Assembly (NCBI GenBank): GCA_963844435.1
Contig: CAWJOG010000019.1
Span: forward strand, 1-64,000
DNA: 64,000 bases
Direction of reading: 5' to 3'
Origin: JBDSLU01 sp963844435
GTDB lineage: Bacteria > Acidobacteriota > Vicinamibacteria > Vicinamibacterales > Vicinamibacteraceae
Shown here: positions 27,801 through 34,967 of the stretch, in pieces
Position numbering within the stretch: the stretch's first letter is position 1
Layout: every line of letters starts with the position of its first letter
Position numbers and translations under genes: made by a program
Notes under the pieces: model-generated
What the model was told of the DNA's origin: nothing
Database searches by the model: none
The model's input: the letters and a program-made list of their open reading frames with translations, nothing else

Positions 27801-29605
27801 CCTTCGGCGACCGGGCCGTGCGCGAGCTCCGGGCCGGCGGCACGCTGGTCGTGCACGACGTCGTCGGCGAGCTGGGCCCGACCACGGCGTTCACTGGCGT
27901 CGGGATCGGGTCGTCGGTCGTCGCGTCGACGCTCCGCGACGGCCGGCTCGTCGCGATGATCGCCGTGGACTGCGCAACGCCGCGGACGTGGCGGCCCGAA
28001 GAGATCGAGCTCGTCGAGATCACCGCGAACCGTTGCTGGGAGTCGATCGCGCGCGCCCGCGCGGCGCGGGTCATCGAAGCCAGCGAGCGCCGCTACCGGG
28101 TCGTCGCCGATGCCATGCCGCAGCTGGTGTGGACCGCCGACGCCGAGGGCGTCATCGACTACTACAGCGCACGCGCCCGCGCCTACTACGGCATCGAGGT
28201 CGGCAGCTGGCAGCCGATGGTCCATCCCGACGATCTGCTCCCCAGCGTCGCCGCATGGGAGCGCGCGCTCCGCGACCAGACGCCGTACGCCTTCGAGCAC
28301 CGGTTGCGGATGGCGGACGGCCACTACCGCTGGCACCTGAGCCGGGCCGAACCCATTCCGCCGACGGGGGGCCCGGACGATCGCGTCCGCTGGATCGGCA
28401 CCGCCACCGACGTTCACGAGCTGCGCGTCACGCAGGAGCGTCTGCGCGTCCAGGAAGAGCAGTTGCGCGACGTCGACCGGCGCAAGGACGAGTTCATCGC
28501 CATCCTGGCGCACGAGCTGCGCAACCCGCTGGCGCCGCTGCGGACAGGCCTGGACGTGCTGCGCCTCTCACACGACGCCGCCGGAGCCGTGGCGCGCGTC
28601 CGCCCGATGATGGAGCGCCAGGTCACCCAGATGGTGCGCCTCATCGACGATCTGCTCGACGTCTCGCGCATCACGTCGGGCAAGATCCAGCTCCAGCCGG
28701 AGCCGACGCTGGTCGCGCAGCTCGTTCGCGACGCCATGGAAGGACATCGCGCCGCGCTCGACGCCGGCCGGCTCTCGGCGCAGGTCGCGCTGCCGCCGGA
28801 ACCGGTCTACGTCTACGCGGATCACGCGCGCTTCGTGCAGATCCTCTCGAACCTGCTGCACAACGCGATCAAGTTCACCGACCCGGGCGGCGCCATCACC
28901 ATCACCGGCGGCGTGACCGGCACCGATCGGCAGGGCCACGAGCTGCGCCTCTCGATCAGCGACAGCGGGGCCGGCATCGCCGCCGACGCGCTGCCCCACA
29001 TCTTCGAGCTGTTCGCCCAGGGGCATCAGCCGGCCGGGCTCGGCCGGGTCGGCCTGGGCATCGGGCTGGCGCTGGCGCGCCGGCTCGCCGAGCTGCACGG
29101 CGGGCGCCTGGAGGCGCACAGCGACGGGCCGGGGCGCGGCGCGACGTTCACGCTCACGGTGCCGACGATGCCGCTCGATCTCGGCGACACCCTGCCCGAC
29201 CGCCGCGTCGAGACCAGCCTCGATCTGTCCGGGTGCCGTATCGTGGTGGTGGACGACAACCGGGATGCGGCCGACGCGCTGGCCCTGATCCTCGGCAGCT
29301 CGGGCGCCGACGTCCGCATCGCCTATGACGGCGACAGCGGCCTGCAGCTGATCCAGTCGTTCCAGCCCGATGCGGCGCTGCTCGACATCGGCATGCCGGG
29401 GACCGATGGCTACACGGTGTGCCGGCGCATCCGCGAGACCGATCCCGATCGGCGGATCATCCTCGTCGCGCTCACCGGGTTCGGCCAGGCACACGACCGG
29501 TCACGGGCGCTGACCGCCGGCTTCGACTCGCACCTGACCAAGCCGGCCGACGTCGCCGCCCTGCACGCCGCGCTGGCGCACGTCTGCCCGCAGCGCCGCC
29601 CTTGA
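24857..29605 (+). CDS. Double hybrid histidine kinase (PAS-GAF-HisKA-HATPase-REC-PAS-GAF-PAS-HisKA-HATPase-REC)
   Basis: 1582 residues, uninterrupted, with no membrane segment. In order: PAS-like domain about 20-170 (WSRTPLGPPENWPQSLKTTL), GAF 185-345, HisKA with FFSNVSHEFRTPL (His371), and HATPase with N box NLLSNAFKFT, DTGTGIAADE and GSGIGLAL (470-575). Then REC1 with LLADVMMPRLDG (Asp686), PAS 785-910, GAF 915-1070, and PAS 1080-1200. A second HisKA has FIAILAHELRNPL (His1219). A second HATPase has NLLHNAIKFTDPGG and GLGIGLALARRL, and REC2 has AALLDIGMPGTDG (Asp1510). It would be a cytoplasmic multi-input phosphorelay sensor. Two complete kinase-receiver modules in one chain allow internal relay or opposing outputs. 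No histidine phosphotransferase or response regulator gene lies nearby. Confidence 0.93.
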   Translation: MADEPAGPGRAAPGTATVAARASNAEAFLQGGGDLGALIRAKDWSRTPLGPPENWPQSLKTTLGILLNSRYPMFVFWGPELIKIYNDAYRPITGHKHPWALGRPAREVWPEIWSDIEPLVARALAGDPTYSDDLMLFMERSGFREEVYFTFSYSPVPDESGGVGGMFCACTETTARVLSERRLRTLRDLAVSPADARTVDITCVRSTEVLAASTADIPFAVIYLRQPDGGVRLVASTGVAAGDAAAPVEGAGIDAIWPIARVVETGTAELVTGLAERIGVVPAGPWPEPPPAAMVLPLADRGLGRNVGAIVLGVSARRPFDAEYRRWFELLASQISGLIGNARAAEDDRQRAEALADLDRAKTTFFSNVSHEFRTPLALMLGPLEQALTTDGLPAESRQHLEVARRNSQRLLKLVNTLLDFSRIEAGRLQANQEPVDLGTLTADIASVFRSTIESAGLTFTVDCPPLDEPVAVDREMWEKVVLNLLSNAFKFTLDGAIVVTVGRDGGMAVLTVRDTGTGIAADELPHLFERFHRVRGAGGRSFEGSGIGLALVRELVRLHRGDVHVESAPGQGSTFRVTIPVRSVSSPPHAATAAPALRTPDAGPASQAAAMVAEASRWLPASAGTEEPAGATAARPRIVVADDNADMRDYVAGLLAPANRVEAVGDGMAALDALRREPADLLLADVMMPRLDGLELLRTIRADAALRQIPVIFVSARAGEEARVAGIEAGADDYLLKPFGARELIARVGAALELARVRRTSEERLARANRELRDRVTELETLLAVIPVGIGIALDPECRNVQVNPAFATTLGLATGQNASMTAPDSERPTGFRVLDMNGRELSGDELPLQVAAREGRTVNDLELDIVHDDGRIVRLLEYTAPLFDEHGRSRGAVGAFVDVTERRRAEVRDSFLVALDDALRAPDDPAAIMSAALRLLATRLDADRGAYADVEADGDRFTVPHEHTCSESAGSLVGTWSLSAFGDRAVRELRAGGTLVVHDVVGELGPTTAFTGVGIGSSVVASTLRDGRLVAMIAVDCATPRTWRPEEIELVEITANRCWESIARARAARVIEASERRYRVVADAMPQLVWTADAEGVIDYYSARARAYYGIEVGSWQPMVHPDDLLPSVAAWERALRDQTPYAFEHRLRMADGHYRWHLSRAEPIPPTGGPDDRVRWIGTATDVHELRVTQERLRVQEEQLRDVDRRKDEFIAILAHELRNPLAPLRTGLDVLRLSHDAAGAVARVRPMMERQVTQMVRLIDDLLDVSRITSGKIQLQPEPTLVAQLVRDAMEGHRAALDAGRLSAQVALPPEPVYVYADHARFVQILSNLLHNAIKFTDPGGAITITGGVTGTDRQGHELRLSISDSGAGIAADALPHIFELFAQGHQPAGLGRVGLGIGLALARRLAELHGGRLEAHSDGPGRGATFTLTVPTMPLDLGDTLPDRRVETSLDLSGCRIVVVDDNRDAADALALILGSSGADVRIAYDGDSGLQLIQSFQPDAALLDIGMPGTDGYTVCRRIRETDPDRRIILVALTGFGQAHDRSRALTAGFDSHLTKPADVAALHAALAHVCPQRRP

Positions 29606-29621
29606 CCAATGGGCCGCGCGG

Positions 29622-30113
29622 TCAGCAGCTGCCCGGCGACGTACCCTGCGTTGCCGGGGGCGGGGGCGGCGCCGAACGACGGCGACGGTTGGTAGGGGCG
29701 GCGGCCGCAGTGGCCCCGCTGTCCAGGTCGTCGCCGCTGAGCACGGCGAAGCAGCTCGTGAAGGTCTCCTTCGCGCCGTCCTCACGCAGCAGGATCGCCT
29801 CGACACGATAGGCGCCGCCGGGCAGGTCCTTCCACGTGAACTGGTGCGTCGCGGCCCCGTCGACGCCGTCGATTTGCACGTCCGAGCTGGCGTAGTAGTC
29901 CGCGGCTTCCACGATGACGCGGAGCTCGCGATTGCGGGGATCGCGCGGCGTACGCACGGTGGTGCGGACGTCGCCGCCGGCGAACAGCACGGCCGGGCGC
30001 ACCTTGATGGTCACCGCCGGTCCGTCGGCGGCCGCAGCCGGGGCGGCCAGCAGCAGCGCGACAACCGGGACGTGGAAGCGGAATCGGGCAAGTGTGGAAC
30101 GGCGCATAGGCAT
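29622..30113 (-). CDS. Hypothetical secreted protein
   Basis: 163 residues with a cleavable signal (FHVPVVALLLAAPAAAADGP), then one compact beta-rich domain (VTIKVRPAVLFAGGDVRTTV, QFTWKDLPGGAYRVEAILL). The spacing of strands suggests an Ig-like or carboxypeptidase-regulatory fold. The C-terminus is low-complexity Pro/Arg/Ala. The ATG at 30113 or 30107 are equivalent candidates. It converges with the histidine kinase gene (16 bases apart). No function can be assigned. Confidence 0.65.
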   Translation of the reverse strand: MPMRRSTLARFRFHVPVVALLLAAPAAAADGPAVTIKVRPAVLFAGGDVRTTVRTPRDPRNRELRVIVEAADYYASSDVQIDGVDGAATHQFTWKDLPGGAYRVEAILLREDGAKETFTSCFAVLSGDDLDSGATAAAAPTNRRRRSAPPPPPATQGTSPGSC

Positions 30114-30201
30114 CCTCGCGCCGCGTGCGTGCGGGGGCACTGCCGCGGGGTACCCGGCAATCATGCGCTCTCCGGGCTGGAAAGCAACGACAACTTTGGG
30201 C

Positions 30202-30252
30202 TACACGGCGGCGGCGCTGGCGCGCTGCGCCGTGCCCCTGCAGTTGTCGCAG
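30202..30252. repeat. 51-bp exact duplicate of the recQ 3' end
   Basis: Identical over 51 bases to 30378-30428, the last codons and stop of recQ. On the minus strand it still spells the terminal DNCRGTAQRASAAAV followed by a stop. It lies on the far side of palindromic element A, so element A is bracketed by a direct repeat. Confidence 0.9.
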
Positions 30253-30259
30253 CACTGGG

Positions 30260-30360
30260 CTGGCGGCTGCGCGCCTCACGCGCAGCCGCGGGCGGCCCCC
30301 CTGGCGTGCGGCAGCGTGTTCGGCGACGCTGGGCGCGTCGCCGGCGCCGCACGCGGGCCG
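30260..30360 (+). repeat. Dispersed palindromic element, copy A
   Basis: Core GCGACGCTGGGCGCGTCGC (about 30323-30341) is a 7-bp hairpin stem flanked by outer arms GCGTGCGGC and GCCGCACGC (about 30304-30354). The same core occurs exactly in copy B at 37380-37398. It lies immediately downstream of the recQ stop. Confidence 0.8.
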
Positions 30361-30376
30361 CGCTGCTCCGCGTCGG

Positions 30377-31826
30377 TTACACGGCGGCGGCGCTGGCGCG
30401 CTGCGCCGTGCCCCTGCAGTTGTCGCAGCTGCCGCACTGCTCCCACTCCACCGACTCGCCGAGCGCTTCGAGCAGCGGCTTCCAGCGGCAGAGCGCCGTC
30501 TGCGCGTAGACGATCATCGCGTCGAGCTTGGCGCGATCGGACTCGGCGCGGCTCTCGTAGGCGCGGACGAGGGCAGCGGCCCGTTCCGGCGCCAGTGCGA
30601 CGCGCCGCCGGAAGCCGGCGCGGCGCCGTTCGCCGACGATGCGCTGCTCCTTGAGCATCGTCAGCAGCACGCGCAGCTTGGAGGCCGCGACGCCCGGCAG
30701 CGACTCCTGCAGCGAGGCGAGCGCGGCTGGCGGATCGCCTGGTCCCGGCAGCACCGCCAGCAGCGCGTCGAGATCGGCCCCGGTCGGATAGCGGCCGGCC
30801 ATGAAGAAGGCCTGCAGCCGTCGGTCGGCGCGCTGGAACAGCAGCACGCACGCGGCCGCCTCCCCGTCGCGGCCGGCGCGGCCGGCCTCCTGGTAATAGG
30901 CGTCGAGCGACGCCGGCAGGTCGTAGTGCACGACGTAGCGGATGTCGGCCTTGTCGATGCCCATCCCGAACGCGTTGGTGGCGACCATGATCGGGATCTC
31001 GCCGCACATGAACGCGTCCTGGCTGGCGTGGCGATCCCGCGCCCCCATGCGACCGTGATAGTGCGTCGCCTGCAGGCCCTCGGCCCGCAGCAGATCGGCG
31101 ATCTCGTGGACGTGCTTGACGGTGGCGGCGTAGACGATGCCGGAGCCGCTCTGCCGGCGCAGCACGTCGACCAGGGCGCGCTGCTTGTCCACGTCGCCGC
31201 TGACGTGCCGGACGGCCAGCTCGAGGTTCTCGCGCCAGGCGCCGGTCGTGAGGAACGCCATGTCGGGCAGCGCCAGCTGCCGGACGATGTCCACGGCCAC
31301 CGCGGGCGGCGCCGTCGCGGTCAGCGCCAGGACCGTCGGCGAGCCCAGCGACCGCACGACGTCGGCCAGCCCCAGGTAGTCCGGCCGGAAGTCGTGGCCC
31401 CAATGGCTCAGACAATGCGCCTCGTCGATGACGAAGAGATCGACGTTGGCCTGCATCAGCTTCTCGCGCAGCTCCGGGCGCGCCAGCTGCTCGGGCGTGG
31501 TGAAGAAGAACTCGGTGCCCTCGTCGCCGATCTGCGCGTGCGCCTCGCCGCGCCACGTCGGCGGGCACCGCGCTGTTGACCTGCGCCGACGCCACGCCGA
31601 GCGCGATCAGCTTGTCGTGCTGATCGCGCATCAGGGCGATCAGCGGCGACACGACGACGGTCATCCCCGGCAGGAGGAGCGCCGGCAGCTGATAGCAGAG
31701 CGACTTGCCGGCGCCGGTCGGCATCACCGCCAGGGTGTGCCGGCCGGACAGCACCGAATCGATCACGGCGCGCTGGCCGGGGCGGAGCTGCTCCAGGCCG
31801 AAGACCGATCGCAGCAGCTCCCGCAT
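30377..31826 (-). CDS. recQ: ATP-dependent DNA helicase RecQ, one frameshift
   Basis: 3'-5' superfamily 2 helicase for recombination and fork repair. Motifs: 0 (GLEQLRPGQ), I (MPTGAGKSLCYQLPA), Ia (VVVSPLIALMRDQ), II (VIDEAHCLSHWGHDFR), III (LALTATAP), IV (GIVYAATVKHVHEIADLL), V (VATNAFGMGIDKADIRYVVH) and VI (YYQEAGRAGRDG). The frame shifts near 31555, in the loop before motif II. The zinc-binding region ends with EQCGSCDNCRG just before the stop, and an HRDC domain is absent, giving about 480 residues, shorter than E. coli RecQ (about 610). GTG 31850 is an alternative start. The last 51 bases are duplicated beyond a palindromic element. Confidence 0.92.
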
Positions 31827-31956
31827 CCTGCGGGCGTGGCTGCGCGTCACCGGGCTGCCCTGATTGGGTCGCGATCGACCGTACGCGGCAGGTGCACGCC
31901 TCGACTGCTGCAAGGCGCGGTCCACCCCGCCGCCGGGGAGCCGCGGCCGTGAAGGA

Positions 31957-31992
31957 CGACTCCGGAGTCCTGGCCCGACGACTCCGGAGTCG
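31957..31992. repeat. Paired CGACTCCGGAGTCG palindromes, locus 1
   Basis: Two copies of the palindrome ACTCCGGAGT with flanking CG/CG at 31957-31969 and 31979-31992, separated by about 9 bases. They lie in the gap downstream of the Cys-repeat protein gene (ends 32002) and upstream of the recQ start. Related pairs are at 53996-54066 and 57922-57954. Confidence 0.85.
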
Positions 31993-32001
31993 TGGCAGGA
32001 A

Positions 32002-32337
32002 TTACGGCCGCGCCTGGCGCGGATTGCACTGATCGGGACCGGAGTCGCTGGCGGCCCACGTGCAGGCGTCGCCGTCCTTCTTCCAGCGGCCGGACGCGGG
32101 CCGGCACTGATCGGCGCCGGCGTCGTTGGCGTCCCAGCGGCACGTGTCGCCGTCCTTCTTGAACCGGCCCTTGGCGACCGGCGTGCACTGGTTGGGGCCG
32201 GTGTCGTTGGCGTCCCATTCGCAGTTGGCACCCTGCTTCTTGTAACGGCCCTTCTGCTGCGCGTCGCTCGCCGCCACTGCGACCGCGAGCAGCAGCGCCG
32301 GCACGACGACAATGCGAGGCACCGATTGACGTGTCAT
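32002..32337 (-). CDS. Small secreted protein with three Cys-containing tandem repeats
   Basis: 111 residues: a signal peptide (IVVVPALLLAVAVAASDA), then three units of about 27 residues. Each fits G-R-(Y/F/W)-K-K-x-G-x-x-C-x-W-x-A-x-D-x-G-x-x-Q-C-x-P. The six cysteines are evenly placed, two per unit, implying one disulphide per repeat in an exported, compact, tryptophan-rich rod or binding domain. The Asp/Asn clusters (DANDTGPNQ, DANDAGADQ) could bind calcium, as an inference. I do not recognise a named family. The gene stands alone, divergent from a small unknown gene. Confidence 0.85.
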   Translation of the reverse strand: MTRQSVPRIVVVPALLLAVAVAASDAQQKGRYKKQGANCEWDANDTGPNQCTPVAKGRFKKDGDTCRWDANDAGADQCRPASGRWKKDGDACTWAASDSGPDQCNPRQARP

Positions 32338-32534
32338 GCCTGTCTCCTGAGAAAGCCGGTCCGATCCGCTCGGACGCGCGTCGAATCATACGCCGCCGGC
32401 GGCTCCGGCCGGCCACGTCGACACACCGTCGCCACCGCGTCATCACCGCACCTTTGCATCGTCGTCGCCGGGCCGTGAATCGGCACCGCTACCTTGCGAG
32501 TGCGGGCTCATGCCGCGCTCCACGAGGACGCATC

Positions 32535-32899
32535 ATGGCCTTCACGCGACTGGCCCACGAGCTGGCCACGCGCGCCCCGCGCACGCGAACGCTGGGACGC
32601 GCGCGTCGCGCGGCTGAACGCCGCGCTGGCCGCCGAGCAGCTGCCGTTGTGGCTCGCCAACTTACCTCCGGGCCGCCGGCCGGGCCTTGAGCTGGGTCGG
32701 CAGCGGGCGCCTGGTCTTCTGCCACGACTACACGGACGCCGACGTCGCCGAGGTCTCGACGCGGATCGTCGCAGCAGCGCGGGCGATGCACGACGACGGC
32801 TGGTGGTGGCACCAGCCGTCGCTGACCCATGCCGGCATCAAGCGGCAGGTGCTGTTCGAGATGCTGGCGGCCCGCCTGCTCGGCCCCGCCCAAGGCTAG
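32535..32899 (+). CDS. Small hypothetical protein, frameshifted
   Basis: Pieces MAFTRLAHELATRAP, then (other frame) RERWDARVARLNAALAAEQL and PLWLANLPPGRR, then (third frame) GSGRLVFCHDYTDADVAEVS through LTHAGIKRQVLFEMLAARLL join into one soluble protein of about 120 residues. Shifts lie near 32585 and 32690. The TAG stop at 32897-32899 overlaps the stop of the convergent gene (32896-32898). The family is not recognised. Confidence 0.5.
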
Positions 32900-33400
32900 A
32901 CAGCGCGCTCCTCCGACGGGCGCTCCCACAGCTCACCGCGCAAAACCTGCGCCGGGGCGTGCCGATAGAGCTTCACGTCGTGGAAGGGATCGGTGAGGAT
33001 CTTCGCCGCCCACACGGAGCCCGGTCTGGAGGTCGCGCAGGAAGAAGAGCTGCGCCACCGACCGCGCGCCACCAGCGGCCGGCACGAGCGCCCAGATCGT
33101 CAGCAGGATCGTCTTGCGCCGCAGGTTGTAGCCGACCTTGATGGCCTCCTTGTGCTCGTGGGTGGCCTCGTTGACTTCATCGTAGTCGTGCGGCTCGAAC
33201 CAGAAGTGTCCCAGCTGGCGTGACGGCATGGCGACCAGCCAGGCCAGCATCACCGCGGCGAACGGATCGATCGCCAGCAGCACGTAGGCAGCGATGAAGC
33301 TGAGCGCGCTCACCAGGTGCAGGGCCTGGTTGATGCGGTTGTGATGGTAGTAGCGGTGGTCGTCCCAGCGCTGTTCGGCCAGGGCCTCGGAAAACGTCAT
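32896..33400 (-). CDS. Mpo1/DUF962-like membrane protein, one frameshift
   Basis: About 167 residues. The N-terminus has a His-rich motif, WDDHRYYHHNRINQALHLVS, followed by two hydrophobic segments (FIAAYVLLAIDPFAAVML) and GHFWFEPHDYDEVNEATHEH, then ILLTIWALVPAAG. The His pattern and early helices resemble the DUF962/Mpo1 dioxygenase family, a tentative call. The frame changes near 33015, and the real C-terminus reads AKILTDPFHDVKLYRHAP, with the stop at 32896-32898. The ATG at 33400 follows AGGAGGAGCC. Upstream on this strand lies the structured region 33485-33643, which would be its leader if transcribed with it. Confidence 0.55.
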
Positions 33401-33484
33401 GCGCGGCTCCTCCTGGTCGAGGAGCATGCGTCCACGACGCGACGACCGTCAGGCGGTACCGCAAATTCCGGGCGACGACGGCTG

Positions 33485-33643
33485 CCGGGGAGGGCAGCCG
33501 AGAGGAGCACGACCCCATGCCCGCGCCACGGTATCGTCCGCGGCAGAAACGGCCTGCCACGCGGGCAGGCCGTACGTCGAACAGTGTTGCAAGAGAGCGG
33601 CGGACACCGCTCTCACCCGGGTGAAGAAGGCTGCCCTCCCCGG
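33485..33643. ncRNA. Highly structured intergenic region, candidate RNA
   Basis: A 15-bp perfect long-range pairing (CCGGGGAGGGCAGCC at 33485-33499 with GGCTGCCCTCCCCGG at 33629-33643) encloses a perfect hairpin ACGGCCTGCC-ACGC-GGGCAGGCCGT (33549-33573). It also encloses a perfect hairpin GAGAGCGG-CGGACA-CCGCTCTC (33593-33614) and a short CCGCG/CGCGG stem. Another hairpin, GGGCGCATCG/CGATCCGCCC, follows at 33651-33672. No protein-like frame explains it. The strand is unknown; on the minus strand it would be a leader of the DUF962-like gene. It matches none of the riboswitch classes I compared by eye. Confidence 0.45.
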
Positions 33644-33799
33644 GCGAGCCGGGCGCATCGTGCGATCCGCCCGACTCCCATTTAGCAAGGCCCGTGCCCG
33701 TCACCTCGCATGCGAGATCGCCAGCAAATGCAGCGATGCGCAGCGCGCGGTGCCGCGATTTCTCCGATCCGTTGGATTGCGGCGACGGCGCGATCCGGA

Positions 33800-34024
33800 T
33801 TACCGGCGCACTTCCCGGCTTGGAGCGGGGCGCGCGTCGCGCATCAAGCCGGCGGCGCGCTCCGCCATTGTGCCGAAGCCGGCGCGATCCTCGTGCGGGT
33901 CCTCGCCGGTGAACGATCGCGCCCGCTCGATCAGCCGATCGACGTTGGCGGTGCCGGCGTGCGCCGACCCGCGTCAGCAGCAGGCCGAGCTCGGCGACGG
34001 CCGACGCGAAGCCGCGAGGGTCAT
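33800..34024 (-). pseudogene. C-terminal remnant of a YfbK-like VWA/DUF3520 protein
   Basis: Reading GFASAVAELGLLLTR and, after a frame change near 33965, SAHAGTANVDRLIERARSF with GEDPHEDRAGFGTMAERAA, this matches the C-terminal DUF3520 tail found after von Willebrand A domains in YfbK-like proteins. It stops at 33800-33802. The VWA domain and N-terminus are absent, since sequence further upstream belongs to the methylase promoter region. It is a degenerate fragment. Confidence 0.55.
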
Positions 34025-34133
34025 CAACTCGCCGTCCCGCCGGGCGTCAGTCGAGGCCACGGTCCGCTGATACCGCAGCGGATGGCATAGTGGCCGTTGC
34101 CCTGGATCGCGGCCGCGCTATCATCTGCGGCAC

Positions 34134-34958
34134 ATGCCAGTGGCGGTGCTCTCGGCGGATACCGGCGGTGCCGCGACGGCGACCCCGCTCGCGCCGCCGC
34201 TGAAATGGGCCGGCGGCAAGCGCTGGCAGGTGCCGATCCTCGAGCCGCTGTGGCGGCCGCACGCGCATCGCCGGCTGGTCGAACCGTTCTGCGGCGGCCT
34301 CGCGGTGGCCCTTGGCCTGCGGCCGGAACGGGCGCTGCTGAACGACGTCAACCCGCACGTCATCGCCTTCTACCGCTGGCTGCAGCGCGGCCTGCGCATC
34401 GACCTGCCGCTCGAGAACGACGAGACGCTGTATTACGCGCACCGCGTCCGCTACAACGCGCTGCTGGCCGCCGGCGAGGGCGACGGCGCCGAAGCGGCCG
34501 GCCTCTTCTACTTCCTGAACCGCACCGGCTACAACGGCCTCTGCCGCTTCAACCGCGCCGGCGGCTTCAATGTGCCCTTCGGCTCGTACAAGCAGATCCG
34601 CTACACGCGCGACTTCGGCGCCTGGCGTGAGGTCCTGGCCGCGTGGGCGTTCACACACGGCGACATCGAGTCGATCGCGCTGGACGACAGCGACTTCGTC
34701 TACGCCGATCCACCGTATGACGTGCCGTTCACGCACTACGCGCGGGGCGGCTTCTCGTGGGACGACCAGGTGCGCGCCGCCACGCGCCTCGCGGCGCACG
34801 CCGGGCCAGTCGTGCTCGTGAACCAGGCGACGCCGCGAGTCGTCGATCTGTACGGCGGGCTCGGCTACGAGCTGCGCTTTCTCGACGCGCCGCGCCGGAT
34901 CTCGTGCACGGGCGACCGCACGGCCGCTCGTGAGGTCCTGGCCACCCGCAATCTCTAG
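34134..34958 (+). CDS. D12-class DNA adenine N6-methyltransferase (Dam-like)
   Basis: 274 residues. Motif X with PPLKWAGGKRWQ (residue about 22), motif I region LVEPFCGGLAVALGL, LNDVNPHVIAFYRWLQ, and the D12 block FLNRTGYNGLCRFNRAGGFN (here starting FYFLNR) are present. So is the catalytic motif IV, VYADPPYDVPF. These place it among group alpha adenine methylases that act on short sites such as GATC. No restriction endonuclease gene is adjacent, so it is an orphan methylase that may mark DNA for repair or regulation. The upstream gap holds the VWA-protein remnant. Confidence 0.92.
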   Translation: MPVAVLSADTGGAATATPLAPPLKWAGGKRWQVPILEPLWRPHAHRRLVEPFCGGLAVALGLRPERALLNDVNPHVIAFYRWLQRGLRIDLPLENDETLYYAHRVRYNALLAAGEGDGAEAAGLFYFLNRTGYNGLCRFNRAGGFNVPFGSYKQIRYTRDFGAWREVLAAWAFTHGDIESIALDDSDFVYADPPYDVPFTHYARGGFSWDDQVRAATRLAAHAGPVVLVNQATPRVVDLYGGLGYELRFLDAPRRISCTGDRTAAREVLATRNL

Positions 34959-34967
34959 CAACCCCGC

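Noticed and set aside
24797..29494. Very long open frames on the minus strand opposite the histidine kinase (up to 609 codons).
   Set aside because: They are antisense shadows of a GC-rich coding sequence: Arg/Ala/Gly-rich, no motifs, no ribosome sites.
30202..30428. Short CRISPR-like direct repeats near recQ.
   Set aside because: Only two copies, 51 bases long, one of them coding; no regular spacers and no cas genes.
33485..33672. The structured region as a known riboswitch (cobalamin, SAH, glycine) or 6S RNA.
   Set aside because: The conserved cores of those classes (for example the B12 box or GAGGAGCGCUGC) were not found on either strand, and the downstream gene does not fit.
34134..34958. 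A restriction-modification system around the adenine methylase.
   Set aside because: No endonuclease or specificity gene within reach; flanking genes are a VWA remnant and a sugar hydrolase.
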